Position numbers and translations under genes: made by a program. The notes under the pieces are model-generated. The model worked only from the letters and a program-made list of their open reading frames with translations. It made no database searches and was not told the origin of the DNA. Shown here piece by piece: positions 1 through 9,149 of a stretch of DNA of 64,000 bases (position 1 is its first letter; each line of letters begins with the position of its first letter). Source of the DNA: Niveibacterium microcysteis (GTDB lineage Bacteria; Pseudomonadota; Gammaproteobacteria; Burkholderiales; Rhodocyclaceae); contig NZ_CP071060.1 of assembly GCF_017161445.1 (NCBI RefSeq), positions 3,906,001 to 3,970,000 of the forward strand, written 5' to 3'.

Positions 1-1264
1 CCTCCTCCAGCGTCGCGACCACCGTCCAGTAGGCCTTGCGTGCGTAGAACGGGCTGGTCGCCTGGATCACCGCGCGCCCCTCGGGCACCACGTGGCGCGC
101 GAGCAGCCGGTAGAACGCTGTGGTGTAGAGCTTGCCGACGGCGAAGTTGGACGGGTCGGGAAAATCCACCACGACGAAATCGAAACGCTCGCGTGAATCC
201 TCCAGCCAGCGCCCGGCGTCGGTGTTGATGACCTGCACCTTGGGCGAATGGAAGGCGTTACCGTTGAGCGCCCGAAGCGCCGGGGCATCGCGGAACAGCG
301 AAGTCATGCCCGGGTCGAGATCCACCAGCGTGACATGTTCGATCTGCGGGTACTTGAGGATCTCACGCACGGCAAGGCCGTCGCCGCCGCCCAGCACCAG
401 CACGCGGCGCGCCCACGGCAAGCTCGCGAGGCCCGGATGCACCAGTGCCTCGTGGTAGCGGTACTCGTCCGCCGACGAGAACTGCAGGTTGTTGTTCAGA
501 AACAGGCGCAGATCGTCCTTCCAGCGCGTCAGCACGATGCGCTGGTACGGCGTGGTGCGGGTGTAGAGGATCGGATCCTGGTACATCTGCTGTTCGGCCC
601 AGCCGGTAAAGCGCCCGGCGAAGCCGAAGCCAGCCGCGATCACCGCCAGCGTCACCGCGCACTGCACCACGACCAGCCGAGCCTGCGGCAACTGCGCGCG
701 GAAGACCGCTACGGCCCACAGCGCGACCGCCGCGTTGAGTAGACCGAACAGGAGTCCAGTGCGTACCAGCCCGAGGTGCGGTGCGAGCAACAGCGGAAAC
801 GCGATCGACACCGCGAGCGCGCCCAGGTAGTCCACCGTCAGCACCTGAGACACCAGATCGCGTAAGGACAGCTCGCGCCGCAGGATGCGCATCACCAGCG
901 GAATCTCCAGCCCCACCAGAACGCCGACCGCCAGCACCGCGCAGTAGAGCATCACGCGAAAGGGTGCTGCCTCCAGCGCGAAGATGCCGAACAAGGCTGC
1001 GGGCGTGAAACCACCGACGAGCCCCACCAGCAGTTCGAGCTGGATGAAGCGCAGCACCAGATTGCGCTCGACGTACTTCGACAGCCAGGAACCCACGCCC
1101 ATCGCGAACAGATAGGTGCCGATCACGGTGGAGAACTGCGTCACCGAATCGCCCAGCAGGTAGGAGGACAGCGCCCCGGCGACCAACTCGTAGGCCAATC
1201 CGCAGGACGCGACAATGAAGACGGAAACGAGCAGCGCGTGACGCTGTGTGCGAAGTGAGCTCAT
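1..1264 (-). CDS. Membrane-anchored spermidine synthase-like protein (3' end beyond left edge)
   Basis: The frame opens at the ATG at 1264 and runs off the window after about 421 codons, so the C-terminus is missing. The N-terminal half is a series of hydrophobic helices (roughly residues 8-225). The C-terminal half is a Rossmann-type aminopropyltransferase domain with the nucleotide-binding motif VLVLGGGDGLAVREILKYP followed by VDLDPGM and the later VVDFPDPSN. Spermidine synthases move an aminopropyl group from decarboxylated SAM to putrescine; membrane-fused versions are a known subgroup whose substrate is less certain. It is the last visible gene of a minus-strand operon with DUF350, DUF4178 and SPFH proteins, so a role in polyamine-linked envelope physiology is inferred. 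Confidence 0.85.
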   Translation of the reverse strand, partial: MSSLRTQRHALLVSVFIVASCGLAYELVAGALSSYLLGDSVTQFSTVIGTYLFAMGVGSWLSKYVERNLVLRFIQLELLVGLVGGFTPAALFGIFALEAAPFRVMLYCAVLAVGVLVGLEIPLVMRILRRELSLRDLVSQVLTVDYLGALAVSIAFPLLLAPHLGLVRTGLLFGLLNAAVALWAVAVFRAQLPQARLVVVQCAVTLAVIAAGFGFAGRFTGWAEQQMYQDPILYTRTTPYQRIVLTRWKDDLRLFLNNNLQFSSADEYRYHEALVHPGLASLPWARRVLVLGGGDGLAVREILKYPQIEHVTLVDLDPGMTSLFRDAPALRALNGNAFHSPKVQVINTDAGRWLEDSRERFDFVVVDFPDPSNFAVGKLYTTAFYRLLARHVVPEGRAVIQATSPFYARKAYWTVVATLEE

Positions 1265-1328
1265 CTGAATGCGCGACGCAGCCAATCAAGCTGGCGCCCG
1301 CCAAGGGGGTCTATGACGTGGTGTGGCA

Positions 1329-1353
1329 CTTCCGCCGCGCGAGGCGGCGGAAG
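1329..1353 (-). other. Perfect 10-bp hairpin inside the operon
   Basis: CTTCCGCCGC and GCGGCGGAAG form perfect 10-bp arms around a 5-base loop. It lies in the 106-base gap between the DUF350 stop and the spermidine-synthase start. No T-run follows on the minus strand, so it is not a classical terminator; an mRNA-stability or partial-attenuation element is possible. Confidence 0.5.
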
Positions 1354-1370
1354 CGAGGCGGTGCTCGCGA

Positions 1371-1589
1371 CTAACCGTGAATCGCCGCGGCCACGATGAT
1401 CGCAATGCCAAGGCACATCGCGGCGACGATGATCGCAAGCGGCAGGTTGCGCTCCTTCACGATCTCGCGCCACAGGTCGTAGGGCGTGATCTTGTCGACG
1501 ATGATGAAGGACACCCAGAACACCACCACGCCGAGGATCGAATAGACGATGGAGCCGAGCAGCGGCCGCGCGTTGAAGAACAGTTCCAT
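1371..1589 (-). CDS. DUF350 family membrane protein
   Basis: A 72-residue protein with two hydrophobic helices (about residues 10-32 and 48-70) separated by a short charged loop containing DKITPYDLWREIVKERN. This layout fits the DUF350 family (YjfL-like). The ATG at 1589 has a good AGGAG site 8 bases upstream. Its neighbours are a 46-residue membrane peptide upstream and the spermidine-synthase-like gene downstream. DUF350 proteins recur next to PspA-type, SPFH and polyamine genes in envelope-stress clusters; the molecular function is not known. Confidence 0.85.
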   Translation of the reverse strand: MELFFNARPLLGSIVYSILGVVVFWVSFIIVDKITPYDLWREIVKERNLPLAIIVAAMCLGIAIIVAAAIHG

Positions 1590-1604
1590 GATTGGGGCTC
1601 CTGC

Positions 1605-1745
1605 TTACTTGTGATAGAGGCGCCCGCCGCTGGAGCGGGCGCTCGAAGAGGTACCGCGCTCGTCGAACAGGCCATAGCCGCGCGAATCCATCCAGCCGAG
1701 CAGCGAAATCGCGAGCAGTGCGGTGACCGAGAAGAGCTTGATCAT
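1605..1745 (-). CDS. Small membrane peptide (46 aa)
   Basis: The ATG at 1745 overlaps the last base of the upstream DUF4178 stop codon (TGATG), which strongly suggests translational coupling. The product is 46 residues: a single hydrophobic helix (LFSVTALLAISLLGW) and then a polar tail rich in Gly, Ser and Arg ending GGRLYHK. The DUF350 gene begins 15 bases after its stop. I do not recognise a family. Its position between two membrane-associated partners suggests a small accessory subunit, which is inference. Confidence 0.65.
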   Translation of the reverse strand: MIKLFSVTALLAISLLGWMDSRGYGLFDERGTSSSARSSGGRLYHK

Positions 1746-3664
1746 CAGTCGTCGTCCTCCGAACTGCTGGTCATCGGATGGTCACTCTCGCTCCAGCGCG
1801 CCACCTCGAAGCTGTAGCTACGCACGAAGGCAAACAAGGGAAAACACAGCAGCAGCAACCAGCAACTGGCGAGGTTGGAGAACGGCGGCGGCGCCACCCG
1901 CAGCGTGACCTGATCGGTCAACAACTGCGACGCATCGGCCGGCAACTCGCCGCGCACCACGAGGTGGTACTCACCCGCCGGCACTTGATAGAACACCGCG
2001 CTACCGCTCTGCCCGCCCTCTGACCACGAGCCGTCCGAATCGTAGCCAGAGTAGTACGAGATCTCGTTGGCCGCAGCGAAGTGCTCGCCCGAGCCACGAT
2101 TCACCAACTCGACCTCTACCCCCGCCCAGGTGTTCGACACCGGCGCGAAGTGATCCACCTCGACACGCCGCTGGTCCGACGGAATCCGGAAGGGCTCTGA
2201 GGTCAGCGAGGTTTCCTGGCCCGGCTGCAGTTCGAGTCTCGTCTGATGAAACACCGCCGACGACCCGCCCGTGAACACGCCGTGCACAATCCACGCCACC
2301 AGCGCGAACACCAGGAACAAGCCCAGCACCGGCCAGCGCGTCACAGCATGCGGGTTGGGCTGACAGGCATTCACACCCGAGGCGCGCATCAAGGGGCGCT
2401 TGAGCGCAAACGCCGCGGTGACTTCGTCTGGCGACAGGTAGCGGCCCGCGGACCAGGTCCATTCGTTGTCGGTCTGCTCGCAGGACAGTACGTTGGGCGG
2501 TGCAATGAAGTCGCGCACCTGCACCTTGTCACCCAGTCGCACCCGCCAGGTGAACTCGCCCAACACCGAAATCACCTCGGCGCGGTAATCGGCAAAGTGG
2601 CGGTAGCGCGAGCCACCAAGCGTGTATTCCGGTCGATCGCCGCCCACGTTTTGCACCGGCAGCTTGTCGATCTGGCGCACGAAGTTCCAGTGACCACGCT
2701 CAGAGACAAGCCAGGCGAATCCACCCTTGCCGTCGTACAGCAGGTACTCGTCCCAGGTGCCGACCTCATGCGGCACGCCTTTGCGCATGAAGCCGATGGC
2801 TTCCCACTCGACGCCGTCGAGCTTGCCCTTGCTGCCCAGCGCGAGCGGCGGCACCACGCGCGAGCTGGAACGCGCAGCGTCGCGCACCTTGGCGACCTTG
2901 CCATCCACATCCGACAAGGCACCGCAACTGGTGCACGCCACCGCCAGCACGCTCTGATCATGCAGCGACCACGGCGCACCGCAGGACGGGCAGGCAATCG
3001 CTTCAGCCTTCCGTGCCGGCGTCGCCACCAGCGCCTCGCTGGCGCGGTCGCGCGTATTCGCGAGCTTGAGCGCAGCGCGGTCCACCGAGGCGCCGACATA
3101 CACGGTGGCCGGGTCGGACGAATAGTCGATCGTCGCAAACGCATCATCCGGCCCGCGCAGATCGATCACCGGCGCGATGTAGCCGGCCCCGACAACGAAG
3201 GGCAGCTCGCCCTCGCCGGAAAGGCAGACAGCCTCCTCCTTGTTGCTGACCTCGAACACCTTGCCGGCGATCTGCACCCGCGCGCCAGGGCGGATCGCCT
3301 CAAACGGCGGGAATTCCGGTCGCGAAGGATGCGGCAGTGTGACCGTCCACTGCCCGCCTGATTCCGACATCCAGCCGAACCTGCCGTCGTCGAACAGGAT
3401 GTGCCATTCGTTCCAGAAGCCGGCGTCGTAGCGCAACTGCAGCCGGCCCACCACGCCGAAGCCGGTACCGCCCCAACGCCCCTGCGTGCCGATCTGGACC
3501 GGGCTGTCGTCCGGCAACAGCTCGGCCATGCGGCCAAGATTCTTCAGCGTGTCGCCATCGCGTGCGAGCGTCGCACGGCAGTACGCGCACACCGCCAGCG
3601 CCGAGGCGGCGGACTGGAAGCGCACAGCGGCGCCGCAGGAGGGGCAAATTACGTTGACGGGCAT
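1745..3664 (-). CDS. DUF4178 domain protein with two zinc ribbons
   Basis: A 639-residue protein. It opens with a zinc ribbon (CPSCG at residue 8, CAYC at 27) followed by a DUF4178 domain. A second zinc ribbon (CPSCGAPW, then CTSCG) precedes a second DUF4178 copy. A membrane helix (WPVLGLFLVFALVAWIVHG) leads into an extracytoplasmic-looking beta-rich stretch, and a final helix (CWLLLLCFPLFAFV) precedes an acidic tail. DUF4178 proteins are of unknown biochemical role and typically sit beside SPFH, DUF350 and spermidine synthase genes, as here. The two paired ribbon-DUF4178 units indicate internal duplication. Confidence 0.88.
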   Translation of the reverse strand: MPVNVICPSCGAAVRFQSAASALAVCAYCRATLARDGDTLKNLGRMAELLPDDSPVQIGTQGRWGGTGFGVVGRLQLRYDAGFWNEWHILFDDGRFGWMSESGGQWTVTLPHPSRPEFPPFEAIRPGARVQIAGKVFEVSNKEEAVCLSGEGELPFVVGAGYIAPVIDLRGPDDAFATIDYSSDPATVYVGASVDRAALKLANTRDRASEALVATPARKAEAIACPSCGAPWSLHDQSVLAVACTSCGALSDVDGKVAKVRDAARSSSRVVPPLALGSKGKLDGVEWEAIGFMRKGVPHEVGTWDEYLLYDGKGGFAWLVSERGHWNFVRQIDKLPVQNVGGDRPEYTLGGSRYRHFADYRAEVISVLGEFTWRVRLGDKVQVRDFIAPPNVLSCEQTDNEWTWSAGRYLSPDEVTAAFALKRPLMRASGVNACQPNPHAVTRWPVLGLFLVFALVAWIVHGVFTGGSSAVFHQTRLELQPGQETSLTSEPFRIPSDQRRVEVDHFAPVSNTWAGVEVELVNRGSGEHFAAANEISYYSGYDSDGSWSEGGQSGSAVFYQVPAGEYHLVVRGELPADASQLLTDQVTLRVAPPPFSNLASCWLLLLCFPLFAFVRSYSFEVARWSESDHPMTSSSEDDD

Positions 3665-3730
3665 GCGTGCAGGTCAGCGAGCTTGCCGGCAGCGCGTGCA
3701 TGCACGGCAAGCATCCACGTCACACGGCGC

Positions 3731-4753
3731 TCAGGAGAGCTTGCCGAGCAGTTCGGCCTTCTTCGCCGCAAACTCTTCGGCGGTAAGGATGCCCTTCTCC
3801 ATCAGGCCATGGAGCTTTTCCAGCAAGGCCACGACATCCTCCGCCGACTGAGCCGGTGCCGCCGCGGGTGCAGCGGCCGGCGCCGCACCCTGCGTAGCTT
3901 GCGTGAAGGCGCCCGCCATTGCCTGCCCCATCGCAATGCCGGCACCAAGGCCCGCACCCGCGCCAGCGATACCGCCTTCATTGCCCGCGGCAATCGGGAT
4001 CGCGTTGGCGGTCTGGTACTGGGTGAACTTGTTGAGGTCACCCACCATGTTCATGCCGATGCGCTGGTCGAGCACCTTCTGCAGCTCTTCCGGCAGCGAC
4101 ACGCTCTCGACCACGAAGTTGTCGAGCGCCAGGCCGAACTTCGCGAAGGCCGGCTCCATGCGCGCCTTGAGTTGCGCGCCGAACTCCGACAGGTTGGCCG
4201 CCATGTCGAGGAAGGCCACGCCGGACTCGCCGAAGAGCTCGCTCATGCACGACACCATCGTGCCGCGCAGTTGGCCGTCGAGGTCGTCCACCGTGTAGTG
4301 CTCGCGGGTGCCGCTGACTTCGGTGTGGAACAGCTTCGGATCGACGATGCGATAGCCATAAAGGCCAAAGGCACGCAGGCGAACGATGCCGAAGTCCTTG
4401 TCGCGGATGGTCACCGGCTGCGGCGTGCCCCACTTGCGATCGAGCTTGAGCCGCGTACTGAAGAAGTAGACGTCGCTCTTGAACGGCGACTGGAACAGCT
4501 TGTCCCAGTTCTGCAGGTTCGTCAGGATCGGCAGCGTCTGCGTCTTGAGCGTGTAGAGGCCCGGCGCGAAGAGATCCGCGACGCGGCCTTCGTTCACGAA
4601 CAACGCGGCTTGCGACTCGCGCACCGTGAGCTGGGCGCCGTACTGGATCTCCATGTCCTGCATCGGATAGCGCGACACCAGTACGCTGTCGTCGTCTTCC
4701 GTCCAGTGGATGACGTCGATGAACTGTTTCTTGATGAAATCCATCAGAGCCAT
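3731..4753 (-). CDS. SPFH domain protein with C-terminal SHOCT motif (YdjI/virion-core-like)
   Basis: A 340-residue protein. Residues about 15-240 match the SPFH/band-7-like family often called virion core protein (YdjI): FINEG-like region FVNEGRVADLFAPGLYTL, then a long helical tail. A Gly/Ala/Pro-rich linker follows, and the last 35 residues (LLEKLHGLMEKGILTAEEF) form a SHOCT-type helix pair used for oligomerisation or tethering. The ATG at 4753 has a clear AGGAGA site. It heads the run that continues into DUF4178, DUF350 and spermidine synthase genes. SPFH proteins organise membrane microdomains; a scaffold role for the operon products is inferred. Confidence 0.85.
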   Translation of the reverse strand: MALMDFIKKQFIDVIHWTEDDDSVLVSRYPMQDMEIQYGAQLTVRESQAALFVNEGRVADLFAPGLYTLKTQTLPILTNLQNWDKLFQSPFKSDVYFFSTRLKLDRKWGTPQPVTIRDKDFGIVRLRAFGLYGYRIVDPKLFHTEVSGTREHYTVDDLDGQLRGTMVSCMSELFGESGVAFLDMAANLSEFGAQLKARMEPAFAKFGLALDNFVVESVSLPEELQKVLDQRIGMNMVGDLNKFTQYQTANAIPIAAGNEGGIAGAGAGLGAGIAMGQAMAGAFTQATQGAAPAAAPAAAPAQSAEDVVALLEKLHGLMEKGILTAEEFAAKKAELLGKLS

Positions 4754-4823
4754 GGCAGGGATCTCCTGAGGGTAGAGCGGGGATGCTACTGCGCCGCGGG
4801 CTTGCGAACCAGATCCCGGCCGT

Positions 4824-5534
4824 TCAGGCCGTGTCGCGCGCCACGCAGAGCAAGCCTTCGAGCACCAGATTCGGGAAGTCGATACGCGGCGGCGCGATCA
4901 GCGGCGCCAGCGCTGCAGCAGATCCGCCGGACAACACCACCGGCGTGTGGGCCGGCATCTCCTGGCGAAAACGCTCCACCGCGCCCGACTGCGCATAGCG
5001 GATACCGGTTTCGATCGCGTCGTGGGTGTTCTTCGGAAACGCCACGCAATCGCCCTCGGCGAGCGGCAGCGCCGCCGTGCCACCGGCCAGCGCGCGCAGC
5101 ATCAAGCCATGTCCCGGCAGGATCAGCCCACCGAGGAAGTTGCCGCCAGCGTCGATCGCATCCACCGTCGTCGCGGTACCGGCGCTCACCACCACGCACG
5201 CGCCGCGCACCCGATGCCAGGCACCGATTGCGGCTGCCCAGCGATCCGGCCCGAGCCGCGTCGGCTCCGCATAACGGTTGGTCACACCGCAGCGCGACAG
5301 ACTCGCAGCCAGCCATTCGGCGCGCCCAGCGGTATCGCCCAGCTGTTCCAGGATCAGCGAACGGATCGCATCGGAGGCCACATGCGCGATCAGCACCCGC
5401 TCGGGCACACCGAAACGCATGAAATCGCAGGTCGCCAGTGCGTCATGGGCAACATCCTCACGGCACAGCCAACGGCTGCCATCGTGAAAACCCCATTTGA
5501 CGCGGGTATTGCCAGCATCGATCAGCAGGTACAT
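4824..5534 (-). CDS. coaX: Type III pantothenate kinase
   Basis: Phosphorylates pantothenate with ATP in the first step of coenzyme A synthesis, in the cytoplasm. The 236-residue protein has the family's phosphate-binding start (LLIDAGNTRVKWGF, residues 3-16), the GPDRWAAAIGAW motif, and the VSAGTATTVDAID segment with its catalytic Asp. Length is typical. Its ATG overlaps the last base of the birA stop (TGATG), so the two are translationally coupled, the usual betaproteobacterial birA-coaX pairing. Confidence 0.95.
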   Translation of the reverse strand: MYLLIDAGNTRVKWGFHDGSRWLCREDVAHDALATCDFMRFGVPERVLIAHVASDAIRSLILEQLGDTAGRAEWLAASLSRCGVTNRYAEPTRLGPDRWAAAIGAWHRVRGACVVVSAGTATTVDAIDAGGNFLGGLILPGHGLMLRALAGGTAALPLAEGDCVAFPKNTHDAIETGIRYAQSGAVERFRQEMPAHTPVVLSGGSAAALAPLIAPPRIDFPNLVLEGLLCVARDTA

Positions 5535-6325
5535 CAGCCGCGCCTCCGCAGCGACACATCGCCGCCCAGCACGCGCACCAGCAGGCCATCGCGCTCCAGC
5601 ATCAAGGCGCCCTCTGCATCAACGCCGCGGCACAGGCCTTCCGCCTCGCCGCTGTCGTCGACCAAGCGCACCGGCTGATCCTGCAACGCATGGCGCGCCT
5701 GCCAGGCATCGCGCAGGACCGCGAACCCCTGGCGCTCGAACAGGTCGAGCGTGGTGGCCAGCGACGCCAGCACGGCAGCCAGCGCAACCACCGGATCGGT
5801 CGACACGGCGCTCGACTCGGAAAGCCCGGCGACCGGCTGATCCAGCACATCGCCGGGCGCCGGTGGCGCCAGATTGAGGCCGATTCCGATCACCGCCGCC
5901 GTACGCGCACCGCTTTGGTGCAGCTCAATCAGGATGCCCCCCAACTTGCGTCCGTCGAGCCAGATATCGTTCGGCCACTTCAGTGCAATACCACGCGCGC
6001 CAAGGCCTTCGAGGGCCTGTGCAACGGCCAGGCCGGCGGCAAGGCTGAGCCCGGAGAGGCGCGTGCCAGGCTGAAATCGCCACAGCAGGGAGAAAGTGAG
6101 GCTGGCCTCGGGTCGCGCTACCCATGCGCGGCCACGACGACCGCGACCAGCGGTCTGCTCGAGCGCCCACAGCACGGCGCCCGAGGGCGCACCGGCTGCC
6201 GCGCGGTCGAGAAGCAGGCTGCTTGTGGAGGGGCAGGTTTCGAGCAGATCGGCGTCGAAACGGGCGGCGACGGGGCCGAGCTGCGCCTTGAGGCGGGCCA
6301 GCTCCTGATCGGTGCGATCTGACAC
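5534..6325 (-). CDS. birA: Biotin--[acetyl-CoA-carboxylase] ligase
   Basis: Attaches biotin to the carboxyl carrier protein of acetyl-CoA carboxylase through biotinyl-AMP. The 263-residue sequence shows the ligase motif GRGRRGR, the KWPNDIW substrate motif and LGGILIE. There is no N-terminal winged-helix DNA-binding domain, so this is the monofunctional form that cannot act as the biotin-operon repressor as E. coli BirA does. It leads directly into coaX. The ATG at 6325 has a weak ribosome-binding site. Confidence 0.94.
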   Translation of the reverse strand: MSDRTDQELARLKAQLGPVAARFDADLLETCPSTSSLLLDRAAAGAPSGAVLWALEQTAGRGRRGRAWVARPEASLTFSLLWRFQPGTRLSGLSLAAGLAVAQALEGLGARGIALKWPNDIWLDGRKLGGILIELHQSGARTAAVIGIGLNLAPPAPGDVLDQPVAGLSESSAVSTDPVVALAAVLASLATTLDLFERQGFAVLRDAWQARHALQDQPVRLVDDSGEAEGLCRGVDAEGALMLERDGLLVRVLGGDVSLRRRG

Positions 6326-6457
6326 TGCGCGTGATCCAGCTTGGAAAACGCGCAGTGTAACGGCTGCACCGTTCCAGAGCAGCCCGCGCGGGGCGGTGTT
6401 GCGTCAACACTGCAGCACTTCGCGCCACGGCTTGCGCGGCGCGAGGTGCCGGTGTTG

Positions 6458-7852
6458 TTACTCGGCGTCCATGCCGAGTTCCTGGATCTTGCGTGTGATC
6501 GTGTTGCGACCGATGCCCAACAACTGGGCAGCCTCGACGCGGCGCCCGCCGGTGGCGTTGAGCGCGCGGCGGATCAGGTTGCGTTCGAACTCGCGCGTAA
6601 GCATGTCGAACACCTCGCCTGGCTTGGTCGCAAGCAAGCGGTCAGCCTCCACCGACAAAGCGTCGAGCCAGGACTCCGAGGCCACACGCGCGGGTTGCTC
6701 GCGCACCTCGCTCGGCAGGTCGCCCACGTCCACCGTCTGGCCCGGGGCCATCACCGTGAGCCAGTGGCACAGGTTCTCCAGCTGGCGCACGTTGCCGGCG
6801 AATTCCAGCGTCTGCAGATACTTGAGCGCCTGCTCCGAAAGCCGCTTGGTCTCAACCCCCAGTTCATGCGCCGAGCGCGACAGGAAGTGGCGCGCCAGCA
6901 GGGGCACGTCTTCCTTGCGTTCGCGCAGCGGCGGCAGGCGCAGGCGGATCACGTTGAGGCGGTGGAACAAGTCCTCGCGGAACAAGCCGTCGCGAACCCG
7001 CTGCTCAAGGTTCTGGTGAGTCGCCGCAATCACGCGGACGTTGGCGCGAATCGGCTGGTGACCGCCGACCCGATAGAAATGGTTGTCAGAGAGCACACGC
7101 AGCAGCCGTGTCTGCAACTCCGGCGGCATGTCGCCAATTTCGTCGAGGAACAGCGTGCCGCCTTCGGCTTGCTCGAAGCGACCACGACGTTGCGCAGTGG
7201 CGCCGGTAAAGGCACCCCGCTCGTGGCCGAACAGTTCGGATTCGAGCAGATCCTTCGGGATCGCTGCCGTGTTGATGGCGATGAAGGGTTGATCCTTGCG
7301 CGGGCTATGACGATGCAATGCGCGGGCAACGAGCTCCTTACCGGACCCCGACTCACCGTTGATCATCACCGTGGCATGCGACTGCGAGAGGCGGCCGATG
7401 GCACGGAAGACCTCTTGCATCGCGGGCGCCTGGCCAAGGATTTCCGGCACGGTCGTACTTTCCTCGGCGGCCGGACCGCGGTGACGGCTCTCTTCGATCG
7501 CACGGCGCACCAGCTCGACAGCCTGATCGACGTCGAAGGGCTTCGGCAGGTATTCGAAGGCGCCGCCCTGGAAGGCGGACACTGCGCTATCGAGGTCCGA
7601 GTAGGCGGTCATGATGATCACCGGCAGGCTCGGATAACGCGCCTTGACCTTCTCCAGCAACACGAGGCCCGACTCCCCCGGCATGCGGATGTCGCTCATC
7701 ATCACCTGCGGCGGCGCGGCGCCGGCGTCAAGCTCGGTGAGCGCTTCGCTGGCCGAGCCAAAGCTGCGATGGGGAATGTTCTCGCGGGTGAGTGCCTTTT
7801 CGAGGACCCAGCGGATGGAGCGGTCGTCGTCAACAATCCAGATCGGATTCAT
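6458..7852 (-). CDS. ntrC: Nitrogen regulation response regulator NtrC
   Basis: Sigma-54-dependent activator of nitrogen-scavenging genes, phosphorylated by NtrB. The 464-residue protein has a receiver domain with Asp54 in SDIRMPG, a central AAA+ domain with Walker A GESGSGKE and the sigma-54 contact loop GAFTGA, and a C-terminal Fis-type HTH ([16 protein letters not shown]). I chose the ATG at 7852 ([10 protein letters not shown]) because the receiver fold begins there; an upstream in-frame start at 7918 would add 22 unrelated residues. The ntrB stop lies 62 bases upstream. Its likely targets include the glnA promoter nearby. Confidence 0.96.
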   Translation of the reverse strand: MNPIWIVDDDRSIRWVLEKALTRENIPHRSFGSASEALTELDAGAAPPQVMMSDIRMPGESGLVLLEKVKARYPSLPVIIMTAYSDLDSAVSAFQGGAFEYLPKPFDVDQAVELVRRAIEESRHRGPAAEESTTVPEILGQAPAMQEVFRAIGRLSQSHATVMINGESGSGKELVARALHRHSPRKDQPFIAINTAAIPKDLLESELFGHERGAFTGATAQRRGRFEQAEGGTLFLDEIGDMPPELQTRLLRVLSDNHFYRVGGHQPIRANVRVIAATHQNLEQRVRDGLFREDLFHRLNVIRLRLPPLRERKEDVPLLARHFLSRSAHELGVETKRLSEQALKYLQTLEFAGNVRQLENLCHWLTVMAPGQTVDVGDLPSEVREQPARVASESWLDALSVEADRLLATKPGEVFDMLTREFERNLIRRALNATGGRRVEAAQLLGIGRNTITRKIQELGMDAE

Positions 7853-7914
7853 GGTGTGCACTTCTGTAAGGGGTAAGGACTGCGGACCCGCCTCGGACCC
7901 GCACGCCTTAGCAC

Positions 7915-9003
7915 TCACTCTTCGCTGCGAATCGGCAGCACGATGGTGAAACAGGTCCGGCCAGGCTGGCTCTCGACGTCGATCATGCCCTGGTGCTGCT
8001 CAACGAAGCTCTGCGCGATCGAAAGGCCGAGGCCGCTGCCGCTGTCGCGGCCTGACACCAGGGGGTAGAAGATCCGGTCGCGGATCGATTCGGGAATGCC
8101 GGGGCCGCTATCGATCACCCGCAGTTCCAGCGCGAGCTTGTGGCGCTTCTTCGCGAGCGTGACCTGGCGCAGCGCACGGGTGCGCAGCACCACTTCGCCC
8201 TCACCCTGCATCGCCTGCGCCGCATTGCGCGCAATGTTCAGGACCACCTGAATCAACTGTTCGCGATCGCCGGTCAGCTCCGGCAGGCTGGTGTCATAGT
8301 CGCGCCGCACGACGACGCCCGGAAACTCCGCACGCACAAGGCGCAGCACGCGCTCAAGTACGTCGTGAATGTTCACCGGGCCAGGCTGCATCGCACGATG
8401 TGCGTTGAGCAAGCGCTGCATCAGATCCTGCAGGCGATCCGCCTCGGCGATGATGACTTCCGTGTATTCCTTGAGCTGCGCGTCGTTGAGTTCGCGTGCC
8501 AGCAATTGCGCCGAGCCGCGAATGCCGCCAAGCGGATTCTTGATCTCGTGCGCGAGGTTGCGAATGAGTTCGCGGTTTGCCTGTTGCTGCTCGATCAAAC
8601 GCTCTTCGCGCGCGACTTTCAGTTGCGCATCGATCGGGCGGAATTCCATCAGCAGACGCGCGCCGAAAACGTCGACCGGCGTCGCGGTGCAATCCACATG
8701 CAGGGTGTCGCGCCCGGCGCGCGCCAGCACGAGGTTCTGCCCGGTGTAGCTCCAGTTGTTGGCCAGCGCGTTGTCGAGTGCAGCGTCGAGCCCCGGGGGC
8801 TCGCCCAGCAGCGCGGTGAGCGGGCGGCCGACCGACTGGCGTGCGCTGACCTCAAACAGGTTTTCCGCCGCAGGGTTGATGTAACGAACGACACGCCCAT
8901 CATCGACCAGCACAACAGCCGATGCGAGCAGATCGAGCCCAGCGATCCGGGCGTCGGTATGCGCCGGCGGCGTGGGGTCAGAAGACAGGGTTGCGCGAGT
9001 CAT
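7915..9003 (-). CDS. ntrB: Nitrogen regulation sensor histidine kinase/phosphatase NtrB
   Basis: Cytoplasmic PII-controlled kinase/phosphatase of NtrC. The product is about 362 residues with an N-terminal PAS domain (about residues 20-125), the H-box LAHEIKNPLGGIRGS with His152, an N-box VLNIARNAAQAM and the G2 box GSGLGLSIAQSF. No membrane helices are present, as expected. The start is ambiguous: the ATG at 9003 begins MTRATL, while a TTG at 9033 would add ten residues; neither has a strong Shine-Dalgarno site. It is followed at once by ntrC. Confidence 0.95.
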   Translation of the reverse strand: MTRATLSSDPTPPAHTDARIAGLDLLASAVVLVDDGRVVRYINPAAENLFEVSARQSVGRPLTALLGEPPGLDAALDNALANNWSYTGQNLVLARAGRDTLHVDCTATPVDVFGARLLMEFRPIDAQLKVAREERLIEQQQANRELIRNLAHEIKNPLGGIRGSAQLLARELNDAQLKEYTEVIIAEADRLQDLMQRLLNAHRAMQPGPVNIHDVLERVLRLVRAEFPGVVVRRDYDTSLPELTGDREQLIQVVLNIARNAAQAMQGEGEVVLRTRALRQVTLAKKRHKLALELRVIDSGPGIPESIRDRIFYPLVSGRDSGSGLGLSIAQSFVEQHQGMIDVESQPGRTCFTIVLPIRSEE

Positions 9004-9149
9004 GCGGAGCAATGCGAGCAAGAAGCGCGCCAACCGGATTTCTTCGTTGCCGAAGCGAAGGCTTGCAGCGAAGCGCGCCTGCGAAACAACATTGTCGCGT
9101 CACGCCCAAGCACCACGCGGCGCAAGCAATGAGCGCGCGACCGACTACA

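Noticed and set aside
363..1304. 313-codon minus-strand frame at the left edge
   Set aside because: The spermidine-synthase-like frame overlapping it on the same strand has membrane helices and the GGGDG motif; this one is an out-of-frame shadow.
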